Source: a virus
Virus record (IMG/VR): IMGVR_UViG_3300032092_000210
Coordinates: 1-25,914 of that record
Direction: 5' to 3' (one strand)
DNA: 25,914 nt
In this document: positions 8,878 to 16,440 of the stretch, one piece after another
Numbering within the stretch: the first letter of the stretch is position 1
Layout: every line of letters begins with the position of its first letter
Notes under the pieces: model-generated
The model's database searches: none
Told to the model about the DNA's origin: nothing
Seen by the model: only the letters and a program-made list of their open reading frames with translations
Program-made: the position numbers and the translations under genes

Positions 8878-10827
8878 TTATATTAAATTTTTTGTTGATG
8901 CTGCAAATAAATTTGTAGTATCATATGTAACAAATGTAATTATATCAGTTGCACCAGATATAGCTGATGCTGAATATGCTAATAAATTTGGAAATTTAAT
9001 GTTTGATGGGTAAGTTAAACTACCAGTCGTTGCAGGTTGTAATACTTTTAAAGTTATTGTTTCACCTGGTTGTATATTTGTGGCAACTAATCTTGTAGTA
9101 GCTCCACTAGCTAATGTTAAAGTAAAGAAGTTACCCAATGAACAATCCATACTTGCAGTATTAGATGTGATTGTTAAAGGTACTACAACTCCTCTTACAC
9201 TTCCGCTAAATGTTGAATTACCCATTACATTTAATTCAACTGCTGCTGAAGATGAAAGTATTAAACTTCCTGTTATTGTTTGGTTACCATTAAATGAATT
9301 ACTTCCAGTCGTTGCATAAGAAGCAGTTGCTGCTGATAATTCATTTAATCTAGTTATTGTAGATGATGTAAATGATTGTAAAGATGAAGTAGCAAATTCT
9401 AAACTTCCTAATCTTTGATTTATAGAAGAAGTATAAGAATTAAATGAAGAAGTAAATAACTTCTGATTAATTTGATTTTGTAAGAATGATGCAGTTGCAT
9501 CTAATTCAGCTTGTGTAGCAAAATCAATTTGAAGAGATGAACTCCAACTTTGTAATTCAGTAAATTGAGAAGATACGGAAGAACTAAATGGCCCTTCTAA
9601 AAAATCTAATCTACTATCAACCGATGTTGAAAAGTTTATATATGTAGATGAAGTAAAATTCTCTAATGAATCTAATCTACTATCTACTGAAGTACTAAAA
9701 GGTCCTTCTAAGAAATCTAATCTACTATCTACTGATTGAGAGTAAGTTGTTACATTACCAATTCCACTAATTGTAGAAGAAGAAATATTTCCTTTAACAT
9801 CTAAATTAGCAGATATACCCATAGAACCTGTCAAAGAAGCGCTTCCTGACATTATCACGGAACCGATGAGGGTTTGTGTATCCGAAACCTCATCTCCTAA
9901 TATATTGCTCCCTGATGAGTAAATAATCGATGATGATTCTATTAGTGTTACTACCTTATTTGCGGTTAAAGTACCAACTACGTTTAAGTTATTTCTTACT
10001 TCAATATTAGAAGCAGTAATATCATTTGTGAATATAGTATTAGCTCCACTTGCAGTAAATGCTGCTCTTAATGAAGATGTATAATTTTCAATGTTAGTAA
10101 ATTCAGACCACAAAGATTGTGAGAATGTAGTTACGTTACCTATACCTGTTATAGTTGATGAACTTATTGCATTAGAAACAAATAGAGAACCTGTATTTCT
10201 TTGGCTTCCACTTACTTCTAAATCACCATTAATTCTTACATTATCATTTACAGTTACCTTACCTTCAATATCAAATGTACCTGATATAATAAGATTTTCA
10301 GAAACTTCTAAACTTCCGTATATGCGTGCAGTAGGTGAAGTTCTACCTGTGAATGTATAAGATTGTGCTATTTGTGGAGATTGACCTGCCATTGTAATAT
10401 AATAGCCGGATACCGATTTAGATACAGCTGTTACTACACCATTTGTAACGTTAATACCATTACATAACCAACCAACTTGCACATCGGCAATTGATGGAGG
10501 ATAATTATCAGATTGATAACTACCAGTCACATATACAGTATCCGTAAAAAATGGTTGTGTTGAGTTTGTATATGCCGGAGTAGATGCAGTAAAGTATGTA
10601 TTTAAACTAAATGCACCACTTAATTCAGTATCACTCATTACATTTAAATTTAATGTAGTTACTGAATTTGATGCTGATATATCACCTCGTGTATTTACTG
10701 ATATGCCTAATCCATTTCCAAGTCCATCTTGCAATTCTACTAAAGTAGCTGAAGCAGTTCTATCATTACCTAAATGAATAAGTGATGTATAACTTTGTGA
10801 AATGTATTGATTTGCTAAACTTCCCAT
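8878..10827 (-). CDS. long Ser/Thr-rich phage fiber protein
   Basis: 649 residues of low-complexity, Ser/Thr/Asn-rich sequence typical of marine and freshwater phage fibers. The N-terminus (YTSLIHLGNDRTASATLVEL then NGLGISVNTRGDISAS) looks like the virion-anchoring head of such fibers. The middle has beta-repeat tags such as GSLEVSENLIISG and VRINGDLEVSGS, then heptad-like coiled-coil repeats with SVDSRLDFLEGPF occurring twice and a shorter SVDSRLDSLENF copy between. A SYATTGSNSFNGNQTITGS linker leads to a C-terminal domain of ~130 residues that resembles the end of the 1285-residue fiber (both share a SxTFSGSV or SASFTGSV, then TSNTAS, then a TxLxVxxTNIxPG run). It is likely a trimer. The stop is 1 nt from the adhesin start. 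Confidence 0.7.
   Translation of the reverse strand: MGSLANQYISQSYTSLIHLGNDRTASATLVELQDGLGNGLGISVNTRGDISASNSVTTLNLNVMSDTELSGAFSLNTYFTASTPAYTNSTQPFFTDTVYVTGSYQSDNYPPSIADVQVGWLCNGINVTNGVVTAVSKSVSGYYITMAGQSPQIAQSYTFTGRTSPTARIYGSLEVSENLIISGTFDIEGKVTVNDNVRINGDLEVSGSQRNTGSLFVSNAISSSTITGIGNVTTFSQSLWSEFTNIENYTSSLRAAFTASGANTIFTNDITASNIEVRNNLNVVGTLTANKVVTLIESSSIIYSSGSNILGDEVSDTQTLIGSVIMSGSASLTGSMGISANLDVKGNISSSTISGIGNVTTYSQSVDSRLDFLEGPFSTSVDSRLDSLENFTSSTYINFSTSVDSRLDFLEGPFSSSVSSQFTELQSWSSSLQIDFATQAELDATASFLQNQINQKLFTSSFNSYTSSINQRLGSLEFATSSLQSFTSSTITRLNELSAATASYATTGSNSFNGNQTITGSLILSSSAAVELNVMGNSTFSGSVRGVVVPLTITSNTASMDCSLGNFFTLTLASGATTRLVATNIQPGETITLKVLQPATTGSLTYPSNIKFPNLLAYSASAISGATDIITFVTYDTTNLFAASTKNLI
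9581..9740 (-). repeat. internal direct repeats in the fiber gene
   Basis: Two near-identical copies of about 45 nt (9581-9625 and 9692-9736, about six mismatches by eye) encode SVDSRLDFLEGPF. A shorter related copy around 9669-9690 encodes SVDSRLDSLENF. They share the plus-strand core tctaatctactatc. They sit in the coiled-coil part of the fiber and could let it change length by recombination. Confidence 0.7.
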
Positions 10828-10844
10828 TTTATATTATTTATCTT

Positions 10845-11714
10845 TTAATCGTATTGCCACATTCTATATGCTACCGCAGAACCGGATGACCAGTTTTGAG
10901 GTGTTGTACTCCAAACTTGCGGATTAGCCCATAATTCACAATACTCACACGTTCCAAAATCAACATATGGTAAAGCAAGTATTGGCAAATTCACAAAATC
11001 AAAATCGTTCTCACCATTAAATGTATCTACAATAGTATAACAATTGTAGTCATAGTAGGTAGTGATGTCTCTTCTCGCATCTAATATATATTTGCTCATA
11101 AAGACCTGACCTATACTACCACTTTGGTTTAATACTGCCTTATATCTTTCACCCGTATCACACTCTTCAATTATATAGCCACTTCCCGAAGGGTTAACTA
11201 AAAAAAAAAGACAACGATTTTTATCGTTGTGAGTAGTTAACTCAAAGTTGGCTACCCACCCCGCCAGTCCGTTATTAAACCTATCGGAGAAGGGTTGACA
11301 AACAATATCTCCGTTTACTTCGAATCCCTGCACCCCCCTCTGTGTGTATGCGGTTAAATCGTTTAATACTGCAAGTGTGTTAGCGTGTATATCAACCATA
11401 TCATCCACTCCATAGAACGGAATTGTTTGAGCGTTTGTGCTACCTGATGATTCATTGTTTAATAGTTTCTGCTTATCAGCAATAGTTAACTGAACTGTAA
11501 AAGTAGTTGTTGATGTTTCAAATCTACTATCAGTTATTAACACATTACCCAACGGATATTCAGGATACTGCTTATCATCAATCGAATCAACATCACCATA
11601 GGTAACGGATTGAATCGATGGATGGTTCTTCATTATTGTCTTAAAGTAATTTAAAACATTGTAATAAAGAGAGTAGTTTACGCCTGTGTTATGTACAATT
11701 TGTTGATTAGCCAT
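10845..11714 (-). CDS. tail completion/head-tail connector protein with C-terminal extension
   Basis: 289 residues in zero frame. Residues 1 to ~172 resemble a Bacteroidota phage connector or tail-completion type: YYNVLNYFKTIMKNHPSIQS, VTYGDVDSID, a YPLGNVLITDSRF segment, a hydrophilic stretch with DDMVDIHANTLAVLNDL, and a closing DRFNNGLAGWVANFEL then NDKNRC. In relatives I remember, the protein ends about there. Here a T10 run follows, and the frame continues into a ~117-residue Cys-containing extension (GYIIEECDTGERYKAV, YNCYTIVDTF, FGTCEYC). If ribosomes slipped -1 on the T run they would stop after one Ser codon, giving a 173-residue core form. The gene lies 6 nt after the adaptor gene. 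The core role is inferred from family memory and position. Confidence 0.6.
   Translation of the reverse strand: MANQQIVHNTGVNYSLYYNVLNYFKTIMKNHPSIQSVTYGDVDSIDDKQYPEYPLGNVLITDSRFETSTTTFTVQLTIADKQKLLNNESSGSTNAQTIPFYGVDDMVDIHANTLAVLNDLTAYTQRGVQGFEVNGDIVCQPFSDRFNNGLAGWVANFELTTHNDKNRCLFFLVNPSGSGYIIEECDTGERYKAVLNQSGSIGQVFMSKYILDARRDITTYYDYNCYTIVDTFNGENDFDFVNLPILALPYVDFGTCEYCELWANPQVWSTTPQNWSSGSAVAYRMWQYD
11199..11210 (-). other. T10 slippery run, site 2
   Basis: In the sense strand the codons are CTT TTT TTT TTA (Leu-Phe-Phe-Leu), ten T in a row ending in the heptamer T TTT TTA, a classical -1 slippery pattern. A -1 slip gives AGT TAA, so translation ends at 11194-11196. Zero-frame reading gives the 289-residue form. 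The same 12-nt string in the same codon phase occurs at 21635-21646. Confidence 0.55.
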
Positions 11715-11720
11715 AGTTTA

Positions 11721-12239
11721 TTATAATTGTATTCCCTGGAAGTACTGATTGTCCTGCGCTGGATATATCTGCGTTTGATTTCCAACACTTTGTAAGTACT
11801 GCGGAATATTGTTTGAGTATGCAATCAAATAGTTTTGTAATCTCAACGCATAGTAGTCAGCATTGTTCTGAGCTTTCATTAATAGGTAATCTATCTCCGA
11901 TTTTGATGGAGCGACGCCTTGCTCACTTTGTTGCTTCACAGCGCCATTAGATTTGAATTGTACTGAACTGAATGGAATATATTCTACACAAGCATACCAC
12001 AAAAGTGTATATTTGATATGTTCATCCATTAAGTCCTGATAGTATGAATCCAATGTACTAAATGTATTTGTTTCAATCTTTGATTGTAGATATTCGAATA
12101 GTACTGTACCTAATAAATTCTTTAAGTACTTATCCTGCGCAGTTCTACAAAATGGTAATAGAGCATCTGCATCTATCGCACCTTGCAGTGGACTATTTTT
12201 GATTATATCGTTTCTTGTTATAAAAAGTGCGTACGCCAT
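11721..12239 (-). CDS. head-tail adaptor protein (DUF6712-like)
   Basis: 172 residues, mostly helical. The N-terminus (LFITRNDIIKNSPLQGAIDA then ALLPFCRTAQDKYLKNLLGT) matches the pattern I know from Bacteroidota phage adaptors: a short helix, a D-x-x-x-LLPF step, then A-Q-D-x-Y-[IL]-x-x-[IL]-LGT. After it come LMDEHIKYTLLWYACVEYIP and a KSEIDYLLMKAQNNADYYAL helix. The family sits just after the portal in many such phages and is thought to form the ring under it, as it does here (8 nt after the portal stop). The C-terminal 25 residues are Gln/Asn-rich and probably flexible. The adaptor role is inferred from position and general likeness, since no catalytic motif exists. Confidence 0.62.
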   Translation of the reverse strand: MAYALFITRNDIIKNSPLQGAIDADALLPFCRTAQDKYLKNLLGTVLFEYLQSKIETNTFSTLDSYYQDLMDEHIKYTLLWYACVEYIPFSSVQFKSNGAVKQQSEQGVAPSKSEIDYLLMKAQNNADYYALRLQNYLIAYSNNIPQYLQSVGNQTQIYPAQDNQYFQGIQL

Positions 12240-12247
12240 ATGTTTAA

Positions 12248-13555
12248 TTATTTAAATTCTTTTTCGAAAAATGCTGACTTAGTTCCAACTCTTCTTATCA
12301 AATCAATTTCATCTTTATCACTATTCATTTCAGTTATAGCAACATCTTCGTTTGTATCTACCGGCTCATCCTCAATAGTTGCAGGATTTTCCATTGAATC
12401 ATTTACTTCATCCTCAACTTGCTCAATACTCTTATCAGTTTCTTCAGCAGTTGTTGAAAGAATTACTAATGGAGTTAATTGCTCAAAATATAATTCAGTA
12501 TCAGCGTATCCACCACACGTTAATGCGTAATCAATTGCATTTAGCAAAATGTTTTGGAATGGCATGATTGTCATTGTTTGCATAATAGAGAATGCCGTTT
12601 TCATTTCTTCTGATTGAGAAGAGAATCCATTGTTAGCAGTTCTAATACCAAACAAAAGTGGTGATGTTACTCTATGCGATACTAAGATTCTGTCTTGCGC
12701 ATATTCCGCAACATACTCAAACTTTTCGTGTAGATTATCGATACTAATTGTATCAACGGTTGGTTTTGTGGTGACATCATCGTTAAATGATAACATAAAT
12801 CTACCAGCGTTATTTGTGCCTGTAAACTTAGCCTGTAATAAATCCTCAATAGTTTGTCTTTCTTCCGGTGCAGGTACTCCATTGTTAAAGTTTACCATAA
12901 CCATTGGTAAGAAACCATTTGTGATATTACTTAAATGTAAATTACTTAATTCAGCTTCACTAATACTGAATTGTAATGATGAAACATAATCAGGTAATGC
13001 ATAGTAATACAAACCTGGACAATAATGTTTGATATAAAGAATCTCCATTTTTTCATTTGATGTTTCAAACGCAGGAATCTTCTTTTTATCTTTTACTTTT
13101 CTTTGGTCATTCCAATCAGTACAATAATAGTAATTATCTATTCTCGGAGAACCATATAGTTTTTCAGCACGTAATGTTTGTACTGGTATGTGATACATTT
13201 TAATTATCTTAGTATGCTCATCGTTCCAATATACTTGGAATGCAGCATTACCAAACAATTTAAAATCAAATGATACTCTTTTTAATTCCTCTTGCGGAAG
13301 GATTTTAGCTAAAGTATTATTGAACTCTTCTTTTTTAGAGTAAATACCTTTACCAAATATCAAATCAGCAATACCTTCGATGGATGCTGCATTAGTTGTA
13401 GAGTGATTGTAAGCGGCTGTTACTGCATCAAAGAAATCATCATGTCCATAAACACCAAATGGCACCCAGCTATATCGAGTTTTTGTATCTTCCTGAATTA
13501 CAGGAAGTTGGTTTGTGTTTACGTTAACTACTGAAAATTTTTGTTGTTGTTTCAT
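12248..13555 (-). CDS. portal protein
   Basis: 435 residues, a length usual for siphovirus portals. It forms the dodecameric gate through which terminase pumps DNA. Features fit a portal of Bacteroidota type: N-terminal VPFGVYGHDDFFDAVTAAYN and the region IEGIADLIFGKGI; a wing segment with KLFGNAAFQVYW near residues 98-109; the YYYALPDYVSS stretch; the stem and crown region from about 270 with LHEKFEYVAEYAQDRILVSH, then RVTSPLLFGIRTANNGFSSQ and a long helix EEMKTAFSIMQTMTIMPFQN. The C-terminal ~70 residues are strongly acidic (DEVNDSMENPATIEDEPVDT). The gene starts 1 nt after the preceding gene's stop. The call rests on pattern plus neighbours (adaptor downstream, capsid upstream) rather than a single catalytic motif. 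Confidence 0.82.
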   Translation of the reverse strand: MKQQQKFSVVNVNTNQLPVIQEDTKTRYSWVPFGVYGHDDFFDAVTAAYNHSTTNAASIEGIADLIFGKGIYSKKEEFNNTLAKILPQEELKRVSFDFKLFGNAAFQVYWNDEHTKIIKMYHIPVQTLRAEKLYGSPRIDNYYYCTDWNDQRKVKDKKKIPAFETSNEKMEILYIKHYCPGLYYYALPDYVSSLQFSISEAELSNLHLSNITNGFLPMVMVNFNNGVPAPEERQTIEDLLQAKFTGTNNAGRFMLSFNDDVTTKPTVDTISIDNLHEKFEYVAEYAQDRILVSHRVTSPLLFGIRTANNGFSSQSEEMKTAFSIMQTMTIMPFQNILLNAIDYALTCGGYADTELYFEQLTPLVILSTTAEETDKSIEQVEDEVNDSMENPATIEDEPVDTNEDVAITEMNSDKDEIDLIRRVGTKSAFFEKEFK

Positions 13556-13556
13556 A

Positions 13557-13916
13557 TTAATCCATTATTATATATCGATTCTCTGATTGATGAGAAATAT
13601 ATTGCTTATTTTGATTTTCATAAACGCTCTTATCAGTACTTTGAGAAGCATATACCTGAATAGAGCCGTTCCATATTGGTTCTAATGAGCCACTATTGAT
13701 TAGTGTTGCTCTATATTCTTCACCAACAATTGCACCACTTATGTTTAAAGAGAATGATACATATGATTCGTATGATTCGTATGTTAATCCACTAATTGAT
13801 GCAGTAAAGTTTTGTAGAGTTGTCATATCTTGCAAACTCATAGTGAATTGAGAACTGGCAGTAGGCTGTGTTCTGAACACATATTGATTGCTTTGTGATA
13901 TAAAATATGCTAACAT
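13557..13916 (-). CDS. beta-rich small virion protein, function unknown
   Basis: 119 residues. The sequence alternates hydrophobic and polar residues in the way of a beta-sandwich: YFISQSNQYVFRTQPTAS, then YESYVSFSLNISGAIVGEEY, then EPIWNGSIQVYASQS and a terminal NRYIIMD. No enzyme motif is present. It is the first gene after the UUCG-loop terminator and the first gene downstream of one copy of the recurring intergenic motif, with its stop 1 nt from the portal start. That position would suit a head decoration or head-fiber protein, but I do not recognise the family with certainty. Confidence 0.55.
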   Translation of the reverse strand: MLAYFISQSNQYVFRTQPTASSQFTMSLQDMTTLQNFTASISGLTYESYESYVSFSLNISGAIVGEEYRATLINSGSLEPIWNGSIQVYASQSTDKSVYENQNKQYISHQSENRYIIMD

Positions 13917-13947
13917 TATCTCGTATTTATCTTGTCTTTATCTATAA

Positions 13948-13962
13948 ATAACAACTACGGAA
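13948..13962 (-). promoter_or_regulatory. recurring intergenic motif, copy 4
   Basis: The sense strand reads TTCCGTAGTTGTTAT, followed by TTATAGATAAAG, 31 nt before the ATG at 13916. It shares AGTTGTTAT with copies 2 and 3, and CCG-N-AG with copies 1 and 3. It lies just downstream of the terminator, as expected for a promoter that restarts transcription for the portal-to-protease unit. No standard Bacteroidota -33/-7 pair is evident. Confidence 0.5.
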
Positions 13963-13979
13963 GTATAAATAGTTAAAAC

Positions 13980-14011
13980 AAAAAAAGGGTACTACCGAAG
14001 TAATACCCTTT
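13980..14011 (-). terminator. rho-independent terminator with UUCG loop
   Basis: In the sense strand a 12-bp stem AAAGGGTATTAC / GTAGTACCCTTT (one G-U pair) closes a UUCG tetraloop as C(UUCG)G and runs into a T tract (T7 including three paired T). It sits 24 nt after the stop of the tube-like gene. This is the clearest terminator in the window and ends the scaffold-capsid-tube unit. Confidence 0.9.
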
Positions 14012-14034
14012 AATATTTTTTAGCTTATACTGAA

Positions 14035-14571
14035 TTAGCTATATACGATAGTTGGTTGTGCTGATAAACCAGCGAATGGGTTAGTAGTTGTACTACCACT
14101 CAAAAATGCTGCTGGCAATTGCTCCATACCTGTGAAAGTTACTGAATAACCATAAAGGTCACCCATTGCACCCCCGGTTTGGATAGTACCTGCGGTAACA
14201 TCTGCACCTTCTCTTTCACCAACTAACAATGCATCTCCATTCATAGTCCATACAACGATTTGAGGTCTACCATAAGCCATTAGCTTTAATTGAGTAGTCA
14301 TTTCGTTAGTTAATTTCTTCAAATTAAGAGTTAACTCTTGAGAGAAGAAAGTAGTACCATTATCACGAGATGTGTTTACAGTTTCAGTATATGAGCTGTT
14401 TCCTTTTAATTCGTAGTAATATACAGTCGAACCCGAAGGTAAAGCGGTAACTTGACCACTTCCGTTTTTAGTAAAGGAGCCAGTAGTGTAGTTAATAAAG
14501 TAAACACCGGCTAAACCGCCTACTGATTCTTTACATACTTCCTGACGTCCTTGCGTTAATAAACAAGCCAT
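14035..14571 (-). CDS. probable tail tube (major tail) protein
   Basis: 178 residues, a type I have seen repeatedly next to capsid or tail genes in Bacteroidota phages. It starts MACLLTQGRQEVCKESVGGL, continues with VYFINYTTGS, and has the recognisable core SRDNGTTFFSQELTLNLKKL (about 69-88), LKLMAYGRPQIVVW, a GADVTAGTIQTGGAMGDLYG segment and FTGMEQLPAAFL. The alternating beta pattern and size suit a tail tube subunit. An alternative is a capsid-associated protein, because it directly follows the major capsid gene rather than lying with the tail genes. A strong terminator after it and its place in the capsid unit suggest high-level expression. Moderately sure it is a major virion protein, less sure of tube. 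Confidence 0.6.
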   Translation of the reverse strand: MACLLTQGRQEVCKESVGGLAGVYFINYTTGSFTKNGSGQVTALPSGSTVYYYELKGNSSYTETVNTSRDNGTTFFSQELTLNLKKLTNEMTTQLKLMAYGRPQIVVWTMNGDALLVGEREGADVTAGTIQTGGAMGDLYGYSVTFTGMEQLPAAFLSGSTTTNPFAGLSAQPTIVYS

Positions 14572-14599
14572 ATCTGTTGTGTTTTAAATTTTTAAAATT

Positions 14600-14627
14600 T
14601 GGTGGGAAGTTTGCGGCTGTCCCACCA
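14600..14627 (-). terminator. hairpin between capsid and tube-like genes, possible partial terminator
   Basis: The sense strand has the 8-bp stem TGGTGGGA / TCCCACCA around a 12-nt loop. The sequence after it is AAATTTTAAAAATTT rather than a clean T tract. It could be a leaky terminator or an RNA-stabilising hairpin after the capsid message. Confidence 0.4.
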
Positions 14628-14653
14628 TTTATTTTTTAGTTAGTTAGTTACTA

Positions 14654-15619
14654 TTAGTATGCACCATAGTAAACGATGTCCTGACCGATACCGAATTGAG
14701 TACCTGCAGTATATCTCATAATTATTCTATAATTTTGAGAACCATCGATGTTTGCCATGTCTAACACTCTTACTTCATTGTAGTCAGATAATAAACCTGT
14801 ACCGAAGAATAAGTTAGATTTTTGAGCTGCAACGATTTTAGATGCACTCATACCTGGACATAATACGATTTCAATACCATTGAAGTTGAATGGTTTTTCA
14901 CCAACGTTTAATTGGTTGTTCCATCCGTTAGCACCTACTGCTCCACCTGCTAATGCTTGTTGGTAAGCTTTTGCTACGTTTGTTGGAACGTATAACAATA
15001 AGTCTTCCTTACCATATACAGTATCAGGGATAGTATCTACTACAGAGTTCATTACTGATAATACGTTTGCTGAAGTGATGCTACCAGAGATGATAACTGA
15101 ACCGCTTCTTGCTGGCAATACTGCTCCAGCTCCACCAGCTGCAATAGATGCAGATAATGCAGTTTGGAAACCAGGGAATGAACCATTCGCTGTTGTACCT
15201 TGCCAAATTGCTGTTTCAGTTGCTTCTGCTACTTTACCACCAACGTAAGATACTAAATAATCGTTGAAGTTCTTTGGAATTTCATCGAATGCAGAGAATC
15301 CTAATTGTAAAGCTTCCCAGCTATCTACAAATTCTTGCTTACATAATTCCAAGTTAACTTGTAGTTCCTTTGGAGTTAATACTCTTTCAGAGATTGCTAC
15401 AGAACCTGAAGTTACGAAATCACAACTAGCATCTTGTACGATACCAGATACGTCTAATTTTTGGATTACAGATTTGAACTTAACATTTGGCATGATAGTT
15501 ACTAATTTGTTATCCAAAGTTCTTGCACTTAACAATGCAGCTGCTATATAGCCAGATGCTGCCTCACCAGCGTAAGTTGTGGTGATAGTAGGAAGTGCGA
15601 AATTTTGTTTTGCTTTCAT
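14654..15619 (-). CDS. major capsid protein
   Basis: 321 residues. Size, position right after an acidic scaffold gene, and composition fit an HK97-fold major capsid protein. Visible features are an N-terminal arm (MKAKQNFALPTITTTYAGEA), an E-loop-like part, the LCKQEFVDSWEALQLGFSAF then NFNDYLVSYVGGKVAEATET spine helix (about 112-141), an Ala/Gly-rich P-domain part, VYGKEDLLLYVPTNVAKAYQ, and a closing FGIGQDIVYYGAY strand. The gene ends with three in-frame stops in tandem (TAA TAG TAA), and the next bases stop the other two frames as well. The leader AAAGGAAAA just before the ATG is the nearest thing to a Shine-Dalgarno sequence in the unit, which suits high expression. I did not find a clear cleavage site by eye. 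Confidence 0.82.
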   Translation of the reverse strand: MKAKQNFALPTITTTYAGEAASGYIAAALLSARTLDNKLVTIMPNVKFKSVIQKLDVSGIVQDASCDFVTSGSVAISERVLTPKELQVNLELCKQEFVDSWEALQLGFSAFDEIPKNFNDYLVSYVGGKVAEATETAIWQGTTANGSFPGFQTALSASIAAGGAGAVLPARSGSVIISGSITSANVLSVMNSVVDTIPDTVYGKEDLLLYVPTNVAKAYQQALAGGAVGANGWNNQLNVGEKPFNFNGIEIVLCPGMSASKIVAAQKSNLFFGTGLLSDYNEVRVLDMANIDGSQNYRIIMRYTAGTQFGIGQDIVYYGAY

Positions 15620-15653
15620 TTTTCCTTTGTTTTTTAAATGAGTTAAAATATTT

Positions 15654-16379
15654 TTACTTATAAAGTTTAGATAAGAAAGATGATTGTGTGTTACTCACTT
15701 TCTTACCATATGATTTTGATTTTTCTGCTGAAAACTTAACACCTTCTTCAATTGGTGCTCCGTCTAATTTAGGAAGTTCCATTTCTTCGATATCATCTTC
15801 TTCTTTGATATCAGCTTCTTTGTCTACTACTTCCTCTTTTACTTTCTCCATTTCCATCATCTTCTTTTCCATTTCTTCGATACGATAAGCCATTTCTTCA
15901 ACTTTCTTTTTCATATCTCCAAATTCGATTTCGATAGAACGTTCTTCATCCATTGGTTTTTCATCATCAGCAGGAATAGTTTCAACTTCTTCAGTTTCCT
16001 CTGCCATCATAGTGCCAGATTTAACTTGACCTGTTTGGTCTTTTACTTCGTTTGCTTTCTCCTTATCGCCTGATGCTTGTGGAATATCTTTTACTTCAAC
16101 ATCTTCTAATTCAACGTTTTCTCTTTCAACGATTTTACCATCTTTAGTGATAACTTTGATAAGAACTTCGTTTCCTTCAGTGTCTTTTAAAGATAACTCA
16201 TGCTCACCATCCGGTGCAGGAGTTTTAGTTCCATCTTCTGATACTACGAACAAATCTTCACCTACATCGAATGTAGCTGATTCTACGATTGTTCCATCTT
16301 TCAATTTTGCGTAAGTTAAATTAACTTCATCAGTTGATAAAAGAGTTAATATCTTACTTAGTACTTTTTTTGCGTTCAT
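15654..16379 (-). CDS. acidic capsid scaffolding protein
   Basis: 241 residues, extremely rich in Glu, Asp and Lys. Residues about 20-95 form a beta-like domain (NLTYAKLKDGTIVESATFDV; EDLFVVSEDG; NEVLIKVITKDGKIVE). A disordered acidic linker follows, and about 145-195 is a coiled coil with heptads such as MKKKVEEMAYRIEEMEKKMM. The C-terminus is basic (SKSYGKKVSNTQSSFLSKLY), a usual place for scaffold to grip capsid subunits. Immediately upstream of the major capsid gene (34-nt gap), this composition is what is expected of an internal scaffold that the prohead protease later degrades. A separate virion role for the N-terminal beta domain is possible. The gene is first after copy 3 of the recurring motif. 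Confidence 0.72.
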   Translation of the reverse strand: MNAKKVLSKILTLLSTDEVNLTYAKLKDGTIVESATFDVGEDLFVVSEDGTKTPAPDGEHELSLKDTEGNEVLIKVITKDGKIVERENVELEDVEVKDIPQASGDKEKANEVKDQTGQVKSGTMMAEETEEVETIPADDEKPMDEERSIEIEFGDMKKKVEEMAYRIEEMEKKMMEMEKVKEEVVDKEADIKEEDDIEEMELPKLDGAPIEEGVKFSAEKSKSYGKKVSNTQSSFLSKLYK

Positions 16380-16404
16380 AATTTTATGTTTTCTAAATTA
16401 TATA

Positions 16405-16425
16405 ATATATAACAACTTCGGTTTG
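16405..16425 (-). promoter_or_regulatory. recurring intergenic motif, copy 3
   Basis: The sense strand reads AACCGAAGTTGTTATATA, 29 nt (from the end of GTTGTTAT) before the scaffold ATG. Over 21 nt it matches copy 1 with two mismatches. A perfect 7-bp inverted repeat ACAACTT / AAGTTGT with a 9-nt loop overlaps its 5' half (16412-16434). Confidence 0.55.
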
Positions 16426-16440
16426 AAAAGTTGTAAGTTT

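Noticed and set aside
12682-12882. 66-residue minus-strand frame within the portal gene
   Set aside because: Lies wholly inside the portal gene in a different frame; a shadow.
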